Of a DNA stretch of 34,748 bases, positions 9,467-17,733 are shown piece by piece. The translations under genes and the position numbers were made by a program. Each line of letters starts with the position of its first letter. Position 1 is the first letter of the stretch. The notes under the pieces were generated by a model that made no database searches, was not told the origin of the DNA, and saw only the letters and a program-made list of their open reading frames with translations. This DNA comes from Heterotrichella gracilis (Eukaryota > Sar > Xanthophyceae > Tribonematales > Xanthonemataceae): the NCBI GenBank assembly GCA_032358255.1, contig JAULBX010027705.1, positions 1-34,748 of the forward strand, read 5' to 3'.

Positions 9467-9556
9467 AGCTAACTTCCGCTACAAATAATTTGCGCGGACT
9501 AGCATAAATGTGTTAATTTGGATTAGCATACTATTTGTAGTCTCTTTACGTTATAA
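9467..9556 (+). repeat. Imperfect palindrome, attC-like spacer 1
   Basis: The outer arms are AGCTAAC (9467-9473) and GTTATAA (9550-9556). The inner perfect 9-bp arms are CTACAAATA (9479-9487) and TATTTGTAG (9532-9540). An imperfect apical stem (AAAT 9506-9509, ATTT 9516-9519) closes on GTGTTA. The TAAC...GTTA ends about 80 nt apart with a bulged hairpin between them resemble an integron attC fold, but neither core fully fits RYYYAAC or GTTRRRY. It lacks the CTCAAATG apex of the four later spacers. Confidence 0.5.
9489..9520 (+). promoter_or_regulatory. Candidate promoter inside the palindrome, upstream of creD
   Basis: TTTG (9489-9492), a 20-nt spacer and TTAATTTG (9513-9520) approximate the Bacteroidota -33/-7 pattern with one mismatch in the -7 box. 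It would start transcription about 40 nt before the creD ATG. Confidence 0.35.
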
Positions 9557-9565
9557 ACAGTTTTA

Positions 9566-10915
9566 ATGACCAAACAACAAAAAGCCAATATGCAGACCTT
9601 AAAAAACAACATTTACTTCAAAGTAGCAATAATTGTGATCATAACATTGTTGCTATTAATTCCGACATCTATGATTAGAAGTTTAATCGGAGAAAGAGAA
9701 ACAACACAAAATGAAGCAATTTTAGAAGTAAGTTCAAAATGGGGAGAAGAACAAACAATATCTGGACCCTTTATTTCTATTCCTTATTACAGATATGTCA
9801 AGGAGTTTTCTAAAAAGGACTCAGCGGGAAAAATTATCCAGATTAAAGAGTATATACATATTTTACCGACTCAATTAAATATCAATGGAAATATCAATCC
9901 GGAAAAACGCTATAGAGGAATCTACGAAATCGTTGTTTATAATTCTAAATTGAATATTTCAGGAACATTTAACAAACTTGACTTTTCTTCGATTGATGTG
10001 CAAACTAGAAACATACAATTTGACAAAGCGGAATTTGTTATTGGAATAAACGACCTTAGAGGAATTGAAGAACAAGTTAATTTGTCGTGGAATGAAAATA
10101 AAATTTCATTTAACCCTGGAGTCTCCTCAAACGATGTAGTGAATAGTGGAATTAATGCCAAGGTAAAAATAGACGATAACGACAGTTCTATTTATCATTT
10201 CAACTTAAGCCTTGACCTAAAAGGAAGCCAGCGTTTATATTTTACGCCAGTTGGTAAAGTAACAGACATTAAACTAGCATCTGAATGGCCAACGCCAAGC
10301 TTTAATGGCGCATTTTTGCCCGACAATCGCGAAGTAACAGAAAATGGTTTTAATGCAAATTGGAACGTGTTACACCTAAACAGAAACTATCCTCAAATAT
10401 GGACAGGTGATAGACACTCTGTTGGCCAGTCTGAATTTGGGATTGACCTAAAACTTCCAGTAGACAATTATCAAAAATCTTATAGATCTATTCGATATGC
10501 TATATTATTTATCGGTTTTACATTCTTGGTTTTTTTCTTTATTGAAGTTTTAAATAAAATTTTTATCCACCCAATTCAATACATCCTAGTTGGTGTTGCA
10601 TTAATTGTTTTTTACACTTTACTCATTTCGATTTCAGAGCATTTAAAATATAATTTAGCATTTATTGTTTCTGCTTTATCGACACTCTTGCTTATTGCTG
10701 GCTATGTGCGAGCAATATTGAAGTCAGGAAAACTGACGTTATTAATTTCGGGTATCTTGACAGTTCTTTATGCCTTTATATTTGTTATCATTCAACTTGA
10801 AGACTATGCATTACTAATTGGAAGTATTGGATTATTTATAATACTTGGACTTGTTATGTATTTCTCAAGGAAAATAGATTGGTATAACCTAAACCTCGAC
10901 GAGAAAAAAGAATAA
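9566..10915 (+). CDS. creD: CreD-family inner membrane protein
   Basis: The protein has 449 residues, the usual CreD length. An N-terminal TM helix (about 17-38) is followed by the family segment LIPTSMIRSLIGERE and SGPFISIPYY, a long periplasmic domain (to about 310), and a cluster of C-terminal TM helices. It ends in LEDYALLIGSIGLF and SRKIDWYNL, which closely follow the CreD C-terminal signature. CreD is linked to cell-envelope stress and beta-lactam or colicin tolerance in gamma-proteobacteria, where it follows creABC; its biochemical activity is unknown. Here no two-component genes adjoin it. It lies between two palindromic spacers like a stand-alone cassette. A second in-frame ATG at 9590 is an alternative start. 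Confidence 0.88.
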   Translation: MTKQQKANMQTLKNNIYFKVAIIVIITLLLLIPTSMIRSLIGERETTQNEAILEVSSKWGEEQTISGPFISIPYYRYVKEFSKKDSAGKIIQIKEYIHILPTQLNINGNINPEKRYRGIYEIVVYNSKLNISGTFNKLDFSSIDVQTRNIQFDKAEFVIGINDLRGIEEQVNLSWNENKISFNPGVSSNDVVNSGINAKVKIDDNDSSIYHFNLSLDLKGSQRLYFTPVGKVTDIKLASEWPTPSFNGAFLPDNREVTENGFNANWNVLHLNRNYPQIWTGDRHSVGQSEFGIDLKLPVDNYQKSYRSIRYAILFIGFTFLVFFFIEVLNKIFIHPIQYILVGVALIVFYTLLISISEHLKYNLAFIVSALSTLLLIAGYVRAILKSGKLTLLISGILTVLYAFIFVIIQLEDYALLIGSIGLFIILGLVMYFSRKIDWYNLNLDEKKE

Positions 10916-10925
10916 GAAAAACTGA

Positions 10926-11010
10926 CTATAACTCCATTTTTTGCGTGTTAATGCTCAAATGCATAACTTGACAAGCAAAAAACGGCTCAAATTCGCCAAA
11001 CGCTAGGGGC
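10926..11010 (+). repeat. attC-like palindromic spacer 2 (CTCAAATG family)
   Basis: It begins 14 bp after the creD stop. TAAC is at 10929-10932. TTTTTTGC (10937-10944) pairs with GCAAAAAA (10975-10982). TTA-TGC (10948-10954, one bulged A) pairs with GCATAA (10961-10966) around a loop inside CTCAAATG (10954-10961). The 3' end is GCTAGGGGC (11002-11010), close to a core site. It shares the apex and A/T-tract stem with the spacers at 11520, 13395 and 13931. Confidence 0.6.
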
Positions 11011-11044
11011 AACCATTGACAACGACCCATTAAAACACTTGGAC

Positions 11045-11491
11045 ATGAAAAATTTAATTTTGACAATTTCAATTTTGCTTATACTGACAAATTGCAGAAA
11101 ATCTACTTCACTTGGCGACCACTTTGTTTTTGGCATTTCATATTCAGAATGTGAAGAGAACTGCGCTAATTATTTCATGTTAAAAAAAGGAGAATTGTAT
11201 CCGGACAAAATGAAAAGCGGGTCAGACAAATTAAAGTTTAAAAACAAGCAACTTTCTCAAGACAAGATAGACCTGGCTAAAAAAATTGAGAGTAATCTCC
11301 CAGACTTTCTGAAAAACTCAAGTTCGTCAACCTTTGGGTGTCCGGACTGTCGAGATCAAGGCACGATTTATATCGAAATAAAAAAAGACTCGAAGACAAC
11401 TAAATTTAAAATAGACACTGACACTTCTGAAATTCCGGTTGAAATAAGAAAATATATTAGCGACGTTCAATTAACCCTCGGACAATTATAG
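11045..11491 (+). CDS. Small lipoprotein of unknown function
   Basis: The protein has 148 residues. A lipoprotein signal peptide (MKNLILTISILLILTNC) has its lipobox cysteine at residue 17. I prefer the ATG at 11045 to the TTG six bases upstream. The mature part has a CEENCANYF motif, and a CPDC pair lies near residue 97, so a disulfide or metal site is possible. The region FGISYSECEENCANYFMLK followed by a beta-rich tail resembles many uncharacterised Bacteroidota lipoproteins. I cannot name a family. It is flanked on both sides by CTCAAATG-type palindromes. Confidence 0.7.
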   Translation: MKNLILTISILLILTNCRKSTSLGDHFVFGISYSECEENCANYFMLKKGELYPDKMKSGSDKLKFKNKQLSQDKIDLAKKIESNLPDFLKNSSSSTFGCPDCRDQGTIYIEIKKDSKTTKFKIDTDTSEIPVEIRKYISDVQLTLGQL

Positions 11492-11519
11492 ACTCATAAA
11501 AATGGCAGCCACTAACCAC

Positions 11520-11610
11520 ATCTAACTTCCATTTTTGCGTGTTAGCCCTCAAATGCATAAAAGGAAAATAAGAAAACGACGCAAATTCGCATTCCGTGAT
11601 GAGGCAAGCA
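11520..11610 (+). repeat. attC-like palindromic spacer 3 (CTCAAATG family)
   Basis: ATCTAAC (11520-11526) fits the inverse core RYYYAAC. TTTGCGT (11534-11540) pairs with ACGCAAA (11579-11585). CTCAAATG is at 11548-11555 in the apical part. The right core is unclear; GTGATGAGGC around 11596 is the nearest candidate. It starts 28 bp after the lipoprotein stop. The remainder, to 11748, holds nothing recognisable. Confidence 0.55.
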
Positions 11611-11748
11611 TAAGCGAACGTAAAAGTAGCATTTTGTTCGGACTAGAGCAATAGCCCTTTGGTTAGCAACTTTATGATCAAAATGGTAGCTTAGCAACTC
11701 GGTGGACCTGAATTCATATTTTAAACATTATAAACAAAAAATCAACGT

Positions 11749-13185
11749 ATGAAATATCTCTGTCAATTACTCTTCATGTTCTTTAGTTTTAGTTCGGTTG
11801 CCCAAAAACAAGCCAATACATGGTACTTCGGGGACAATGGTGCAGGTCTCGACTTTAACGCGCCCTGCACACCTTCTGTGCTTGACAATGGAGCTATGAA
11901 CGGCTTTGAAGGAGTTTGCTCGATCTCTGATAAAAATACAGGTCACTTGTTATTTTATACCAACTCTGAAAAAATATGGAATCGAAATCATCAGATAATG
12001 CCGAACAGCAACCTTATAACAAGTGGCAATACTATAACCCAGGTGCTCATTACAGATAAGCCAGGGCATGATTCCCTTTACTATATATTTACCTTACATA
12101 TCCAAGGTCACTACAATGTTGGGTTTCGTTATTCTATGGTGAGTATGAACAGAAATGGTGGTCTAGGTGGCCTTGTTTATAAGGACAGCTTGCTTTCAGC
12201 TGACACGATGACTGAGAAGCTTACATCAGTTCGCCACGGCAATGGGACTGACCTTTGGGTTATAGCACACAAATACCGATCGAATAAATTTGTAGCTTAT
12301 TTAGTCACACCTTCAGGGGTAAATACTCTGCCTATAGTATCTGCCATTGGAAAAGTTCACTTGAATCCCTCACATAGTGATCCGATTGGTGAACTGAAGG
12401 CTTCGCCAGATGGAAACAAACTTGCCGTTGTAACAATGGGTCAACCGAATGTTGAACTATTTTCCTTTAATAAAAGTACTGGGCAAGTATCAAATCTAAT
12501 TAGCCTGCCGGAAATGGGAGGATATAGTTCTTCAGGTAATAGCAGTGGTTTCTATGGGGTATCCTTTTCACCCAACAACAAGTTTCTTTATGCAACCATG
12601 AACCTGACCAGTGTTTCACCAGGTTACATAATACAATATAATATCAGTTCCAACGACTCAACTACCATCAATAATTCAAGGGTCAATCTTTTTAACGGAC
12701 AAAAAAATTATTACAGCCTTAAACTAGCCCCGGACAGGAAGATCTATGTCGCACAGGGTGTTAACCAGACATACCTTGGCCTTATCAATTTTCCGGACAG
12801 TGCTGGTTTTGCCGCTAATTTTATAGATCAGGGCATCAATCTCGGAAGTGGGCATAGCGGATGGGGCCTCAATAATCTTATGGAATATTCATCCTATTGT
12901 TTTACGATCAGTACTGTGGGACTTAACAATTATCATAACAACCAAGCATTTAGTCTATATCCCAATCCTTCTTCAAGTGAGGTTACCCTAAGTTTTCCCG
13001 ATCCTGGAAATGAGCCATATGAACTGAATGTATATAATATGTACGGAAACTTAGTTGTTAATGCGAGAGAAATTTATCAGAAAACTTTTGTGCTGGAGAG
13101 AGCCAAAATGTCTACCGGACTACATTTCTTTGAACTAAGAAAAATCTCTGGAATTATGTTCAAAGGAAAGTTTTTAATAGAGTAA
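11749..13185 (+). CDS. Secreted beta-propeller protein with T9SS type A sorting domain
   Basis: The protein has 478 residues. A signal peptide (ending SSVAQ) is followed by the common Bacteroidota N-terminal blade NTWYFGDNGAGLDFN and GVCSISDKNTGHLLFYTN, with a WNRNHQIMPN turn. Further blades of a six- or seven-bladed propeller follow, including LKASPDGNKLAVV and VSFSPNNKFLYAT. The final ~75 residues form a type A C-terminal domain: SLYPNPSSSEVTLSF, then YNMYGNLV and STGLHFFELR, ending FKGKFLIE. That domain directs secretion through the type IX system. Its substrate or ligand is unknown; propellers of this kind are often adhesins or lactonase-like. It lies in the cassette-like array, and its 1.4-kb length is large for a cassette. 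Confidence 0.85.
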   Translation: MKYLCQLLFMFFSFSSVAQKQANTWYFGDNGAGLDFNAPCTPSVLDNGAMNGFEGVCSISDKNTGHLLFYTNSEKIWNRNHQIMPNSNLITSGNTITQVLITDKPGHDSLYYIFTLHIQGHYNVGFRYSMVSMNRNGGLGGLVYKDSLLSADTMTEKLTSVRHGNGTDLWVIAHKYRSNKFVAYLVTPSGVNTLPIVSAIGKVHLNPSHSDPIGELKASPDGNKLAVVTMGQPNVELFSFNKSTGQVSNLISLPEMGGYSSSGNSSGFYGVSFSPNNKFLYATMNLTSVSPGYIIQYNISSNDSTTINNSRVNLFNGQKNYYSLKLAPDRKIYVAQGVNQTYLGLINFPDSAGFAANFIDQGINLGSGHSGWGLNNLMEYSSYCFTISTVGLNNYHNNQAFSLYPNPSSSEVTLSFPDPGNEPYELNVYNMYGNLVVNAREIYQKTFVLERAKMSTGLHFFELRKISGIMFKGKFLIE

Positions 13186-13543
13186 GATTTAGCAATAAGT
13201 TATCTGTAATTATTCTTTCACAACGTCACCACTTGCAACATGTCAAGAATGTGAATTCATAGAAACGGGCTAATGTTGGTCCTTTCCTATGTATATTTTT
13301 CAATGGACTAAGATTTAATTTGGACCAGAACAGTATTATTTCGAATTGCAATATTTCAGCGGACAAGAATGTGAACAGATCAAGGGCGCACGACCCCTAA
13401 CTCAAGTCTCACTATATTTTTTGCTTTTTATCCCTCAAATGAATAAATGGTAAGTAAAAAACTACCTCAGCTCCTAATACGTCAGGCTTGATTTATACGG
13501 ACGACAATATTTCACTTTCTTTTGCGTTAAAAAAAAAAGGAAA
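13186..13543. other. 358-bp spacer without a gene
   Basis: No supported ORF is present. CAAGAATGTGAA occurs twice (around 13243 and 13364). A short open stretch (about 13330-13450) gives no recognisable protein and lacks a start, so a decayed gene is possible but unproven. Its 3' part holds the palindromic spacer listed at 13395-13487. Confidence 0.5.
13395..13487 (+). repeat. attC-like palindromic spacer 4 (CTCAAATG family)
   Basis: CCCTAAC (13395-13401) resembles an inverse core. TTTTTTGCTT (13417-13426) pairs with AAGTAAAAAA (13452-13461), with one G-T pair. CTCAAATG is at 13434-13441 in the loop. AATGGTAAGTAAA beside it is almost repeated in the spacer at 13931. Confidence 0.55.
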
Positions 13544-13915
13544 ATGCCTGCGCCAAGACTAAGGATTTTGATCATCGCTTTATTTTTGACACTTCTATCC
13601 TGCATAAAAGGAAGGTTTCCAGACCGTGACCATCTAATTGGCTCATGGACCGAGCAGACCGAAAATTCATTTAAACACAAATTGGTTTTTGACAAAGAAA
13701 CGCTGTTTTTCTTTCAATCAAATACCATCGACACTTTTTCTTATAGCCTTGACAAAAAGAACGGACTTTTGTTTTTAGAATTAAAAAACAATCCTTCTAC
13801 AGGAAAGAGCAATCATCGAATCTTATTAAATAAAAGAAGAAAGTTGCTGACACTTTTTGATTTCTTTGGCAGCATTCCTGAGCAGTCAAACGAAACAAAA
13901 TTCACGAGGGACTAA
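13544..13915 (+). CDS. Small lipoprotein, lipocalin-like fold suspected
   Basis: The protein has 123 residues. A lipoprotein signal peptide (LRILIIALFLTLLSC) puts the lipobox cysteine near residue 20. The mature start HLIGSWTEQTE and the following short strands (HKLVFDKETLFFF, TFSYSLDKKNGLLFLEL, HRILLNKRRKLLTLFDF) resemble small lipocalin-like Bacteroidota lipoproteins, which open with a GxW motif. The ligand is unknown. Palindromic spacers lie upstream and 16 bp downstream. Confidence 0.65.
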   Translation: MPAPRLRILIIALFLTLLSCIKGRFPDRDHLIGSWTEQTENSFKHKLVFDKETLFFFQSNTIDTFSYSLDKKNGLLFLELKNNPSTGKSNHRILLNKRRKLLTLFDFFGSIPEQSNETKFTRD

Positions 13916-13930
13916 ACTAAGGCAACCCGC

Positions 13931-14030
13931 AGCCAACTTTCATTTTTTTCCTATTAAGACTCAAATGCCTAAATAGGTAAGTAAATACCTTACAAAAACC
14001 GGCACGGCGAAATCGACTCACAGCATAACT
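13931..14030 (+). repeat. attC-like palindromic spacer 5 (CTCAAATG family)
   Basis: AGCCAAC (13931-13937) resembles an inverse core. CCTATT (13950-13955) pairs with AATAGG (13972-13977) around CTCAAATG (13960-13967). A T-run (13943-13949) faces an A-run near 13994. The right boundary is approximate. It begins 16 bp after the lipoprotein stop. Confidence 0.55.
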
Positions 14031-14178
14031 TGCCAATCAGTTCGCTTTGAATTTTAGAAAGCCCCGGGGCAGAGGCTTTTATTTTGGTCTTTCTGACCAC
14101 ATTCCACCAAATAATAAACATCCGTCTCCAGATATAAACTTTCCAAATCCTACAGAAAACAATTCAGTAAATTTATAC

Positions 14179-15261
14179 ATGCGTCATTCTTTTTTGCTGT
14201 TTATTCTGTGTTGGATCTTTACCCCGCACCTAGCTCAGTACATTCAACTGAGGTCGCAAGGACGTGAGTACAGGGTCCACGGCTTCAATGGCAGCTTCGG
14301 GGGCCAGCCTATTGCCAGCTTTGAGCTGAAGGATAGTCACATGTACAAGGAAAAGAAAGTCAAAAAAATACTGATTTTTTCTAAAGATTCACTGCTGCTG
14401 CAGGAAACTGAACTCGACAACACCGGCGAAATAGTACGTGAAGGAAATTATGATGGTCATTATTTACAGGTTCATTCTAACAAGGGTAAAAACCCTTCGG
14501 TTATATCTACTTCCTACTATCTTGAAAACAGGCTTATTCGGACAGACACGCTTATTCAGGTAGCATTGGAGTATAAAAAAGAGGATACCCTGATGTGGTA
14601 CAATCGCACAGAACGTTATGAACACAAAAGTGGCGAATTGCTTAATCAGCAGAACAGATATTACAATGAACACTATTACAAAAAGCGCATCCGTGTAAAT
14701 CCTAAGGGATCACATCTGATCTATATCAACCGCTGCGGATTTAAACGTCGCTCTGTAGTATTCCTGAAAAAAAAGTTTCCAAGCAATTTTGACTCGCTGA
14801 AGACATACCCGGCAATCATAGGCATTTATGCAACTTTTTATGCACAGAAAGGAAATGTGCTGATTGACACGGCAACACTTCGGACTCATTCCTTTTTCAA
14901 AAGTCACCACCCGTTACAGAAAACATCTTACCTGGTCCCGGGTCAAAATTTCCAGGAACCTTTTGATGATTACTACCTCGATAGGGGCTGGACCTGCGGG
15001 AACAATTATTATGAAGACGACTTTCAAACATTTGAAAACTACGAATGGACGTATAATGCAAATGGATTGCAGGATACCTACTTTTCGAAGTATTATCCCC
15101 AGGACAAAGATCCGGCGGCCATTGCAGAATATAAGCAAGAGAAAGAAAGAAATCTGAAAAACGGTGCATTATACGGAAAGAACGCTGACAGCTATTTGCC
15201 CAGACAAAAAACGCCGATTATTACCCGAATTTATTTTGTGAAGTATGAATACTTCAACTAA
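14179..15261 (+). CDS. Exported protein of unknown function
   Basis: The protein has 360 residues from the ATG at 14179, where the signal peptide (MRHSFLLFILCWIFTPHLAQ) begins. An in-frame TTG at 14047 would add a 44-residue polar leader and is rejected. The mature protein is rich in Tyr, Lys and Asp, with a regular series of beta-strands (IASFELKDSH, KKILIFSKDSLLLQETELDNTGE, YDGHYLQVHSNKG). This suggests a repetitive beta fold like those in MORN- or YD-type secreted proteins, but no motif is decisive. It ends NADSYLPRQKTPIITRIYFVKYEYF and has no sorting domain. I do not recognise the family. No CTCAAATG-type palindrome was found downstream of it. Confidence 0.7.
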   Translation: MRHSFLLFILCWIFTPHLAQYIQLRSQGREYRVHGFNGSFGGQPIASFELKDSHMYKEKKVKKILIFSKDSLLLQETELDNTGEIVREGNYDGHYLQVHSNKGKNPSVISTSYYLENRLIRTDTLIQVALEYKKEDTLMWYNRTERYEHKSGELLNQQNRYYNEHYYKKRIRVNPKGSHLIYINRCGFKRRSVVFLKKKFPSNFDSLKTYPAIIGIYATFYAQKGNVLIDTATLRTHSFFKSHHPLQKTSYLVPGQNFQEPFDDYYLDRGWTCGNNYYEDDFQTFENYEWTYNANGLQDTYFSKYYPQDKDPAAIAEYKQEKERNLKNGALYGKNADSYLPRQKTPIITRIYFVKYEYFN

Positions 15262-15338
15262 ACTGTTGAAATAGATCGTTCTTTTCCTTAGGGGAATTGA
15301 GCATAAACAAATTTTGCTAATGTCTTTTCATCTTGCAA

Positions 15339-15370
15339 TTTTGCCATTTCCTGGCACATTCGTATATTTA
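15339..15370 (+). promoter_or_regulatory. Promoter upstream of the first propeller lipoprotein
   Basis: TTTTG (15339-15343), 19 nt, then TATATTTA (15363-15370) fits the Bacteroidota promoter with one mismatch in the -7 box. The stretch is closely similar to the promoter region at 18246-18277, including TTTTGCCATTTC and the spacer length. The leader to the ATG would be about 130 nt. Confidence 0.55.
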
Positions 15371-15504
15371 GCTGTAGGGATGACAGGCACAACTATTGCT
15401 TGGAATACCTAAAGTTTAAGGTTTAGGCAATAGCCATAAATTAAACATTTGAACGCTGAACCTTAAGACTAGTAAGTATCTTTGAAAAGTAAAATCAAAA
15501 ACTA

Positions 15505-16608
15505 ATGACCAAGCACTTTAACAAGCTATTTTATTTTCTGCTTTTAGTTTTTACTTTTTTGACTTCCTGCAAAGGCCAAGTTAACACAGAAGTACAAAAT
15601 GAGAGTAAAGGTGAAACAAAAACAATCTCTATTGGTCAAGCAAAATTGATCACGACACATGGCTCACAACAAAATGACAATGTTCATTGTGGTTTACAAG
15701 ACAAATTTGGCAACTTATGGTTTGGAACAACAGGAGATGGTGTTTACCGTTATGATGGAAAAACTTTCATACAATTGACTGAAAAGGATGGGCTAAACAG
15801 TAATACAGTTTGGTCTATTTTGGAAGACAAAAAAGGCCATATTTGGATAGGAACAAATGATGGTCTGTGTCGTTACGATGGAAAAAATATTTCTAACATC
15901 TCCTTCACAAACGAGAACACCAAGAACCTCATATCACCAAGCGATAGATCAACTTCCATTAAAAACGACGTTTGGTGTATGATGCAAGATAAACGCGGGA
16001 TGATCTGGTTTTGCACAAACGAAGGGGTTTATTGTTTTAATGGCTTATCATTTAATCGTTTTTTAGATGACTATGGCATAATAAATAAAGGCGGCGTTCA
16101 ACTTAAAGGTGTTACAAGCATGTTAGAAGACAAGAATGGAACTATATGGTTTGGTTCCGGAATGCCGCCGGGTTCAGAAGGTGTGATCCGCTATGATGGG
16201 AAGGAGATAAGCAGTTCAAAGCCAAATGGAGATGGCTGGATACGTTATATCATTGAAGATAAAAAAGGGAAAATTTGGTTTGGCGGGAGAAATAAAGGCA
16301 ACTTCTTTTATGATGGTAATAAGTTTACCCATTTTACAGAAAAAACAGATATTGGCAATTCCATTCTATGCGATAAACATGGTAATATTTGGTTTACCGG
16401 AGCAGAAGCAAATAATGATTTTGAGAACATAAATGGGATTTGGTCATATGACGGAAAAGACTTTAAAAATTTCAGCACCAAAGATGGTCTGGGTAATTAT
16501 TTTGTTCACTGTATGATAGAAGACAGAGAAGGAAATATTTGGATTGGCACACGGAAAACCGGATTATATAAATACGATGGAAAAACTTTTACTAATTTTT
16601 CGGAGTAA
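15505..16608 (+). CDS. Reg_prop beta-propeller lipoprotein, copy 1
   Basis: The protein has 367 residues. A lipoprotein signal (LLLVFTFLTSC, Cys about 22) is followed by KGQ. Two-component-regulator-propeller (Reg_prop) repeats then cover the rest, each with [GN][NH][IL]WFG or WIGT, DG[VL]xRYDGK and F blades (for example FGNLWFGTTGDGVYRYDGKTF positions). In this family the blades form the periplasmic sensor half of hybrid two-component systems; here no kinase, TM or output domain follows. The protein is therefore a free-standing, lipid-anchored propeller, likely a binding protein. A paralogue lies 48 bp downstream. The last 43 bases match the paralogue at 42 positions, while the rest has clearly diverged. 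Confidence 0.85.
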   Translation: MTKHFNKLFYFLLLVFTFLTSCKGQVNTEVQNESKGETKTISIGQAKLITTHGSQQNDNVHCGLQDKFGNLWFGTTGDGVYRYDGKTFIQLTEKDGLNSNTVWSILEDKKGHIWIGTNDGLCRYDGKNISNISFTNENTKNLISPSDRSTSIKNDVWCMMQDKRGMIWFCTNEGVYCFNGLSFNRFLDDYGIINKGGVQLKGVTSMLEDKNGTIWFGSGMPPGSEGVIRYDGKEISSSKPNGDGWIRYIIEDKKGKIWFGGRNKGNFFYDGNKFTHFTEKTDIGNSILCDKHGNIWFTGAEANNDFENINGIWSYDGKDFKNFSTKDGLGNYFVHCMIEDREGNIWIGTRKTGLYKYDGKTFTNFSE

Positions 16609-16656
16609 AGAAAGAAAAGATAGCGACCTCACACCGTTTAAATTTGAAAACAAACA

Positions 16657-17733
16657 ATGACCAAGTATCGTATCCAAAAACCAGTTTATTCTCTTCTAAT
16701 GGCTTTGTTTTTTTTGACGGCCTGCAATGGACAGGTTGAACAAAGAAAGAGAAAAGAAAATGAGAATATATTAAGAGGACAAATTAAAATACCTAAGCCA
16801 AAAGGAATAAGTAGCGATGTTCGTTTAGGATATAGTATGGAAGATGCGAACGGTAATTTATGGTTCGGTAGTTTTGGTGAAGGAATTTATAAATACGATG
16901 GTAAACTATTTGTCCATTTTGGAATGGAACAAGGATTAAACAGTAACATTATTTATTCCATTCTTCAGGATAAAACAGGCAATGTTTGGGTTGGCACTAA
17001 CAAAGGGTTGAACCGTTTTGATGGAACTAAATTTCTAAGCATTCCAATGAGTTTGACGTACAATACTTCGTCTTATTTAACGAACACTAATAACAACAGT
17101 ACAAATGCCGAAAATGCTGTTTGGAGTATGATGCAAGATAGAAAAGGAATTATTTGGTTTGGGACTGATGAGGCTGTTTATTGTTATGATGGAAAAACAT
17201 TTAGTCGTTTTTTGGATAGGCAATTTTTGATCAATAAAGATAATTTGCAACTGAAAGGAATATTCTCAATAGTGGAAACAAAAAGTGGGAACATTTGGTT
17301 TGCGGAATGTGCAGATGAAGGCGTTTCCTGCTTTGATGGTAAAACCTTATCTATAATCATTCCTTACAAAGAAATCAGGCGAACAGACAGAATTATAGAA
17401 GATAAACAAAACACGCTTTGGTTTGCGACGGCTTTTAAGGGAATAGGAAAATATGAGGACAAAACCTACACGCCAAATATTTTTAAAGCACCAGAATTGA
17501 GTGGTTCATACGCCATTTTGGAAGATGCCAAAGGAAATTTATGGTTTGATACACAAGATGGATTAGGGTTTTATGATGGTAAGACCTTCAGTATTTTAAC
17601 TGAAAAAGCTAACACACTTACAAAGGATTTTATGCCTCTATTGTGCGACAGATCAGGAAACTTGTGGTTTAGTGGCAAAGGAATGAGTTTGTATAAATAC
17701 GATGGAAAAACTTTTACAAATTTTTCGGAGTAA
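16657..17733 (+). CDS. Reg_prop beta-propeller lipoprotein, copy 2
   Basis: The protein has 358 residues and the same plan as the preceding gene: lipobox LTAC (Cys about 23), NGQ, a lysine-rich linker, then Reg_prop blades (GNLWFGSFGEGIYKYDGK, GNVWVGTNKGLNRFDG, GIIWFGTDEAVYCYDGK and others). It ends YKYDGKTFTNFSE, identical to copy 1. The two genes are a tandem duplication, probably cotranscribed; a TAAATTTG -7-like box at 16639 has no matching -33. Its final 20 bases overlap the end of the truncated toxin ORF on the opposite strand. The ligand is unknown. Confidence 0.85.
   Translation: MTKYRIQKPVYSLLMALFFLTACNGQVEQRKRKENENILRGQIKIPKPKGISSDVRLGYSMEDANGNLWFGSFGEGIYKYDGKLFVHFGMEQGLNSNIIYSILQDKTGNVWVGTNKGLNRFDGTKFLSIPMSLTYNTSSYLTNTNNNSTNAENAVWSMMQDRKGIIWFGTDEAVYCYDGKTFSRFLDRQFLINKDNLQLKGIFSIVETKSGNIWFAECADEGVSCFDGKTLSIIIPYKEIRRTDRIIEDKQNTLWFATAFKGIGKYEDKTYTPNIFKAPELSGSYAILEDAKGNLWFDTQDGLGFYDGKTFSILTEKANTLTKDFMPLLCDRSGNLWFSGKGMSLYKYDGKTFTNFSE

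Noticed and set aside
13330..13450. Short open stretch as a gene remnant
   Set aside because: No start codon, no recognisable residues and overlap with a palindromic spacer; kept only as a possibility.
14047..14178. TTG start extending the 14179 protein by 44 residues
   Set aside because: The signal peptide begins at the ATG at 14179; the extension is polar and lies in the intergenic spacer.
14897..15169. Minus-strand open frames opposite the 14179 gene
   Set aside because: They are overlapping frames inside a supported exported protein and show no start context or motif.
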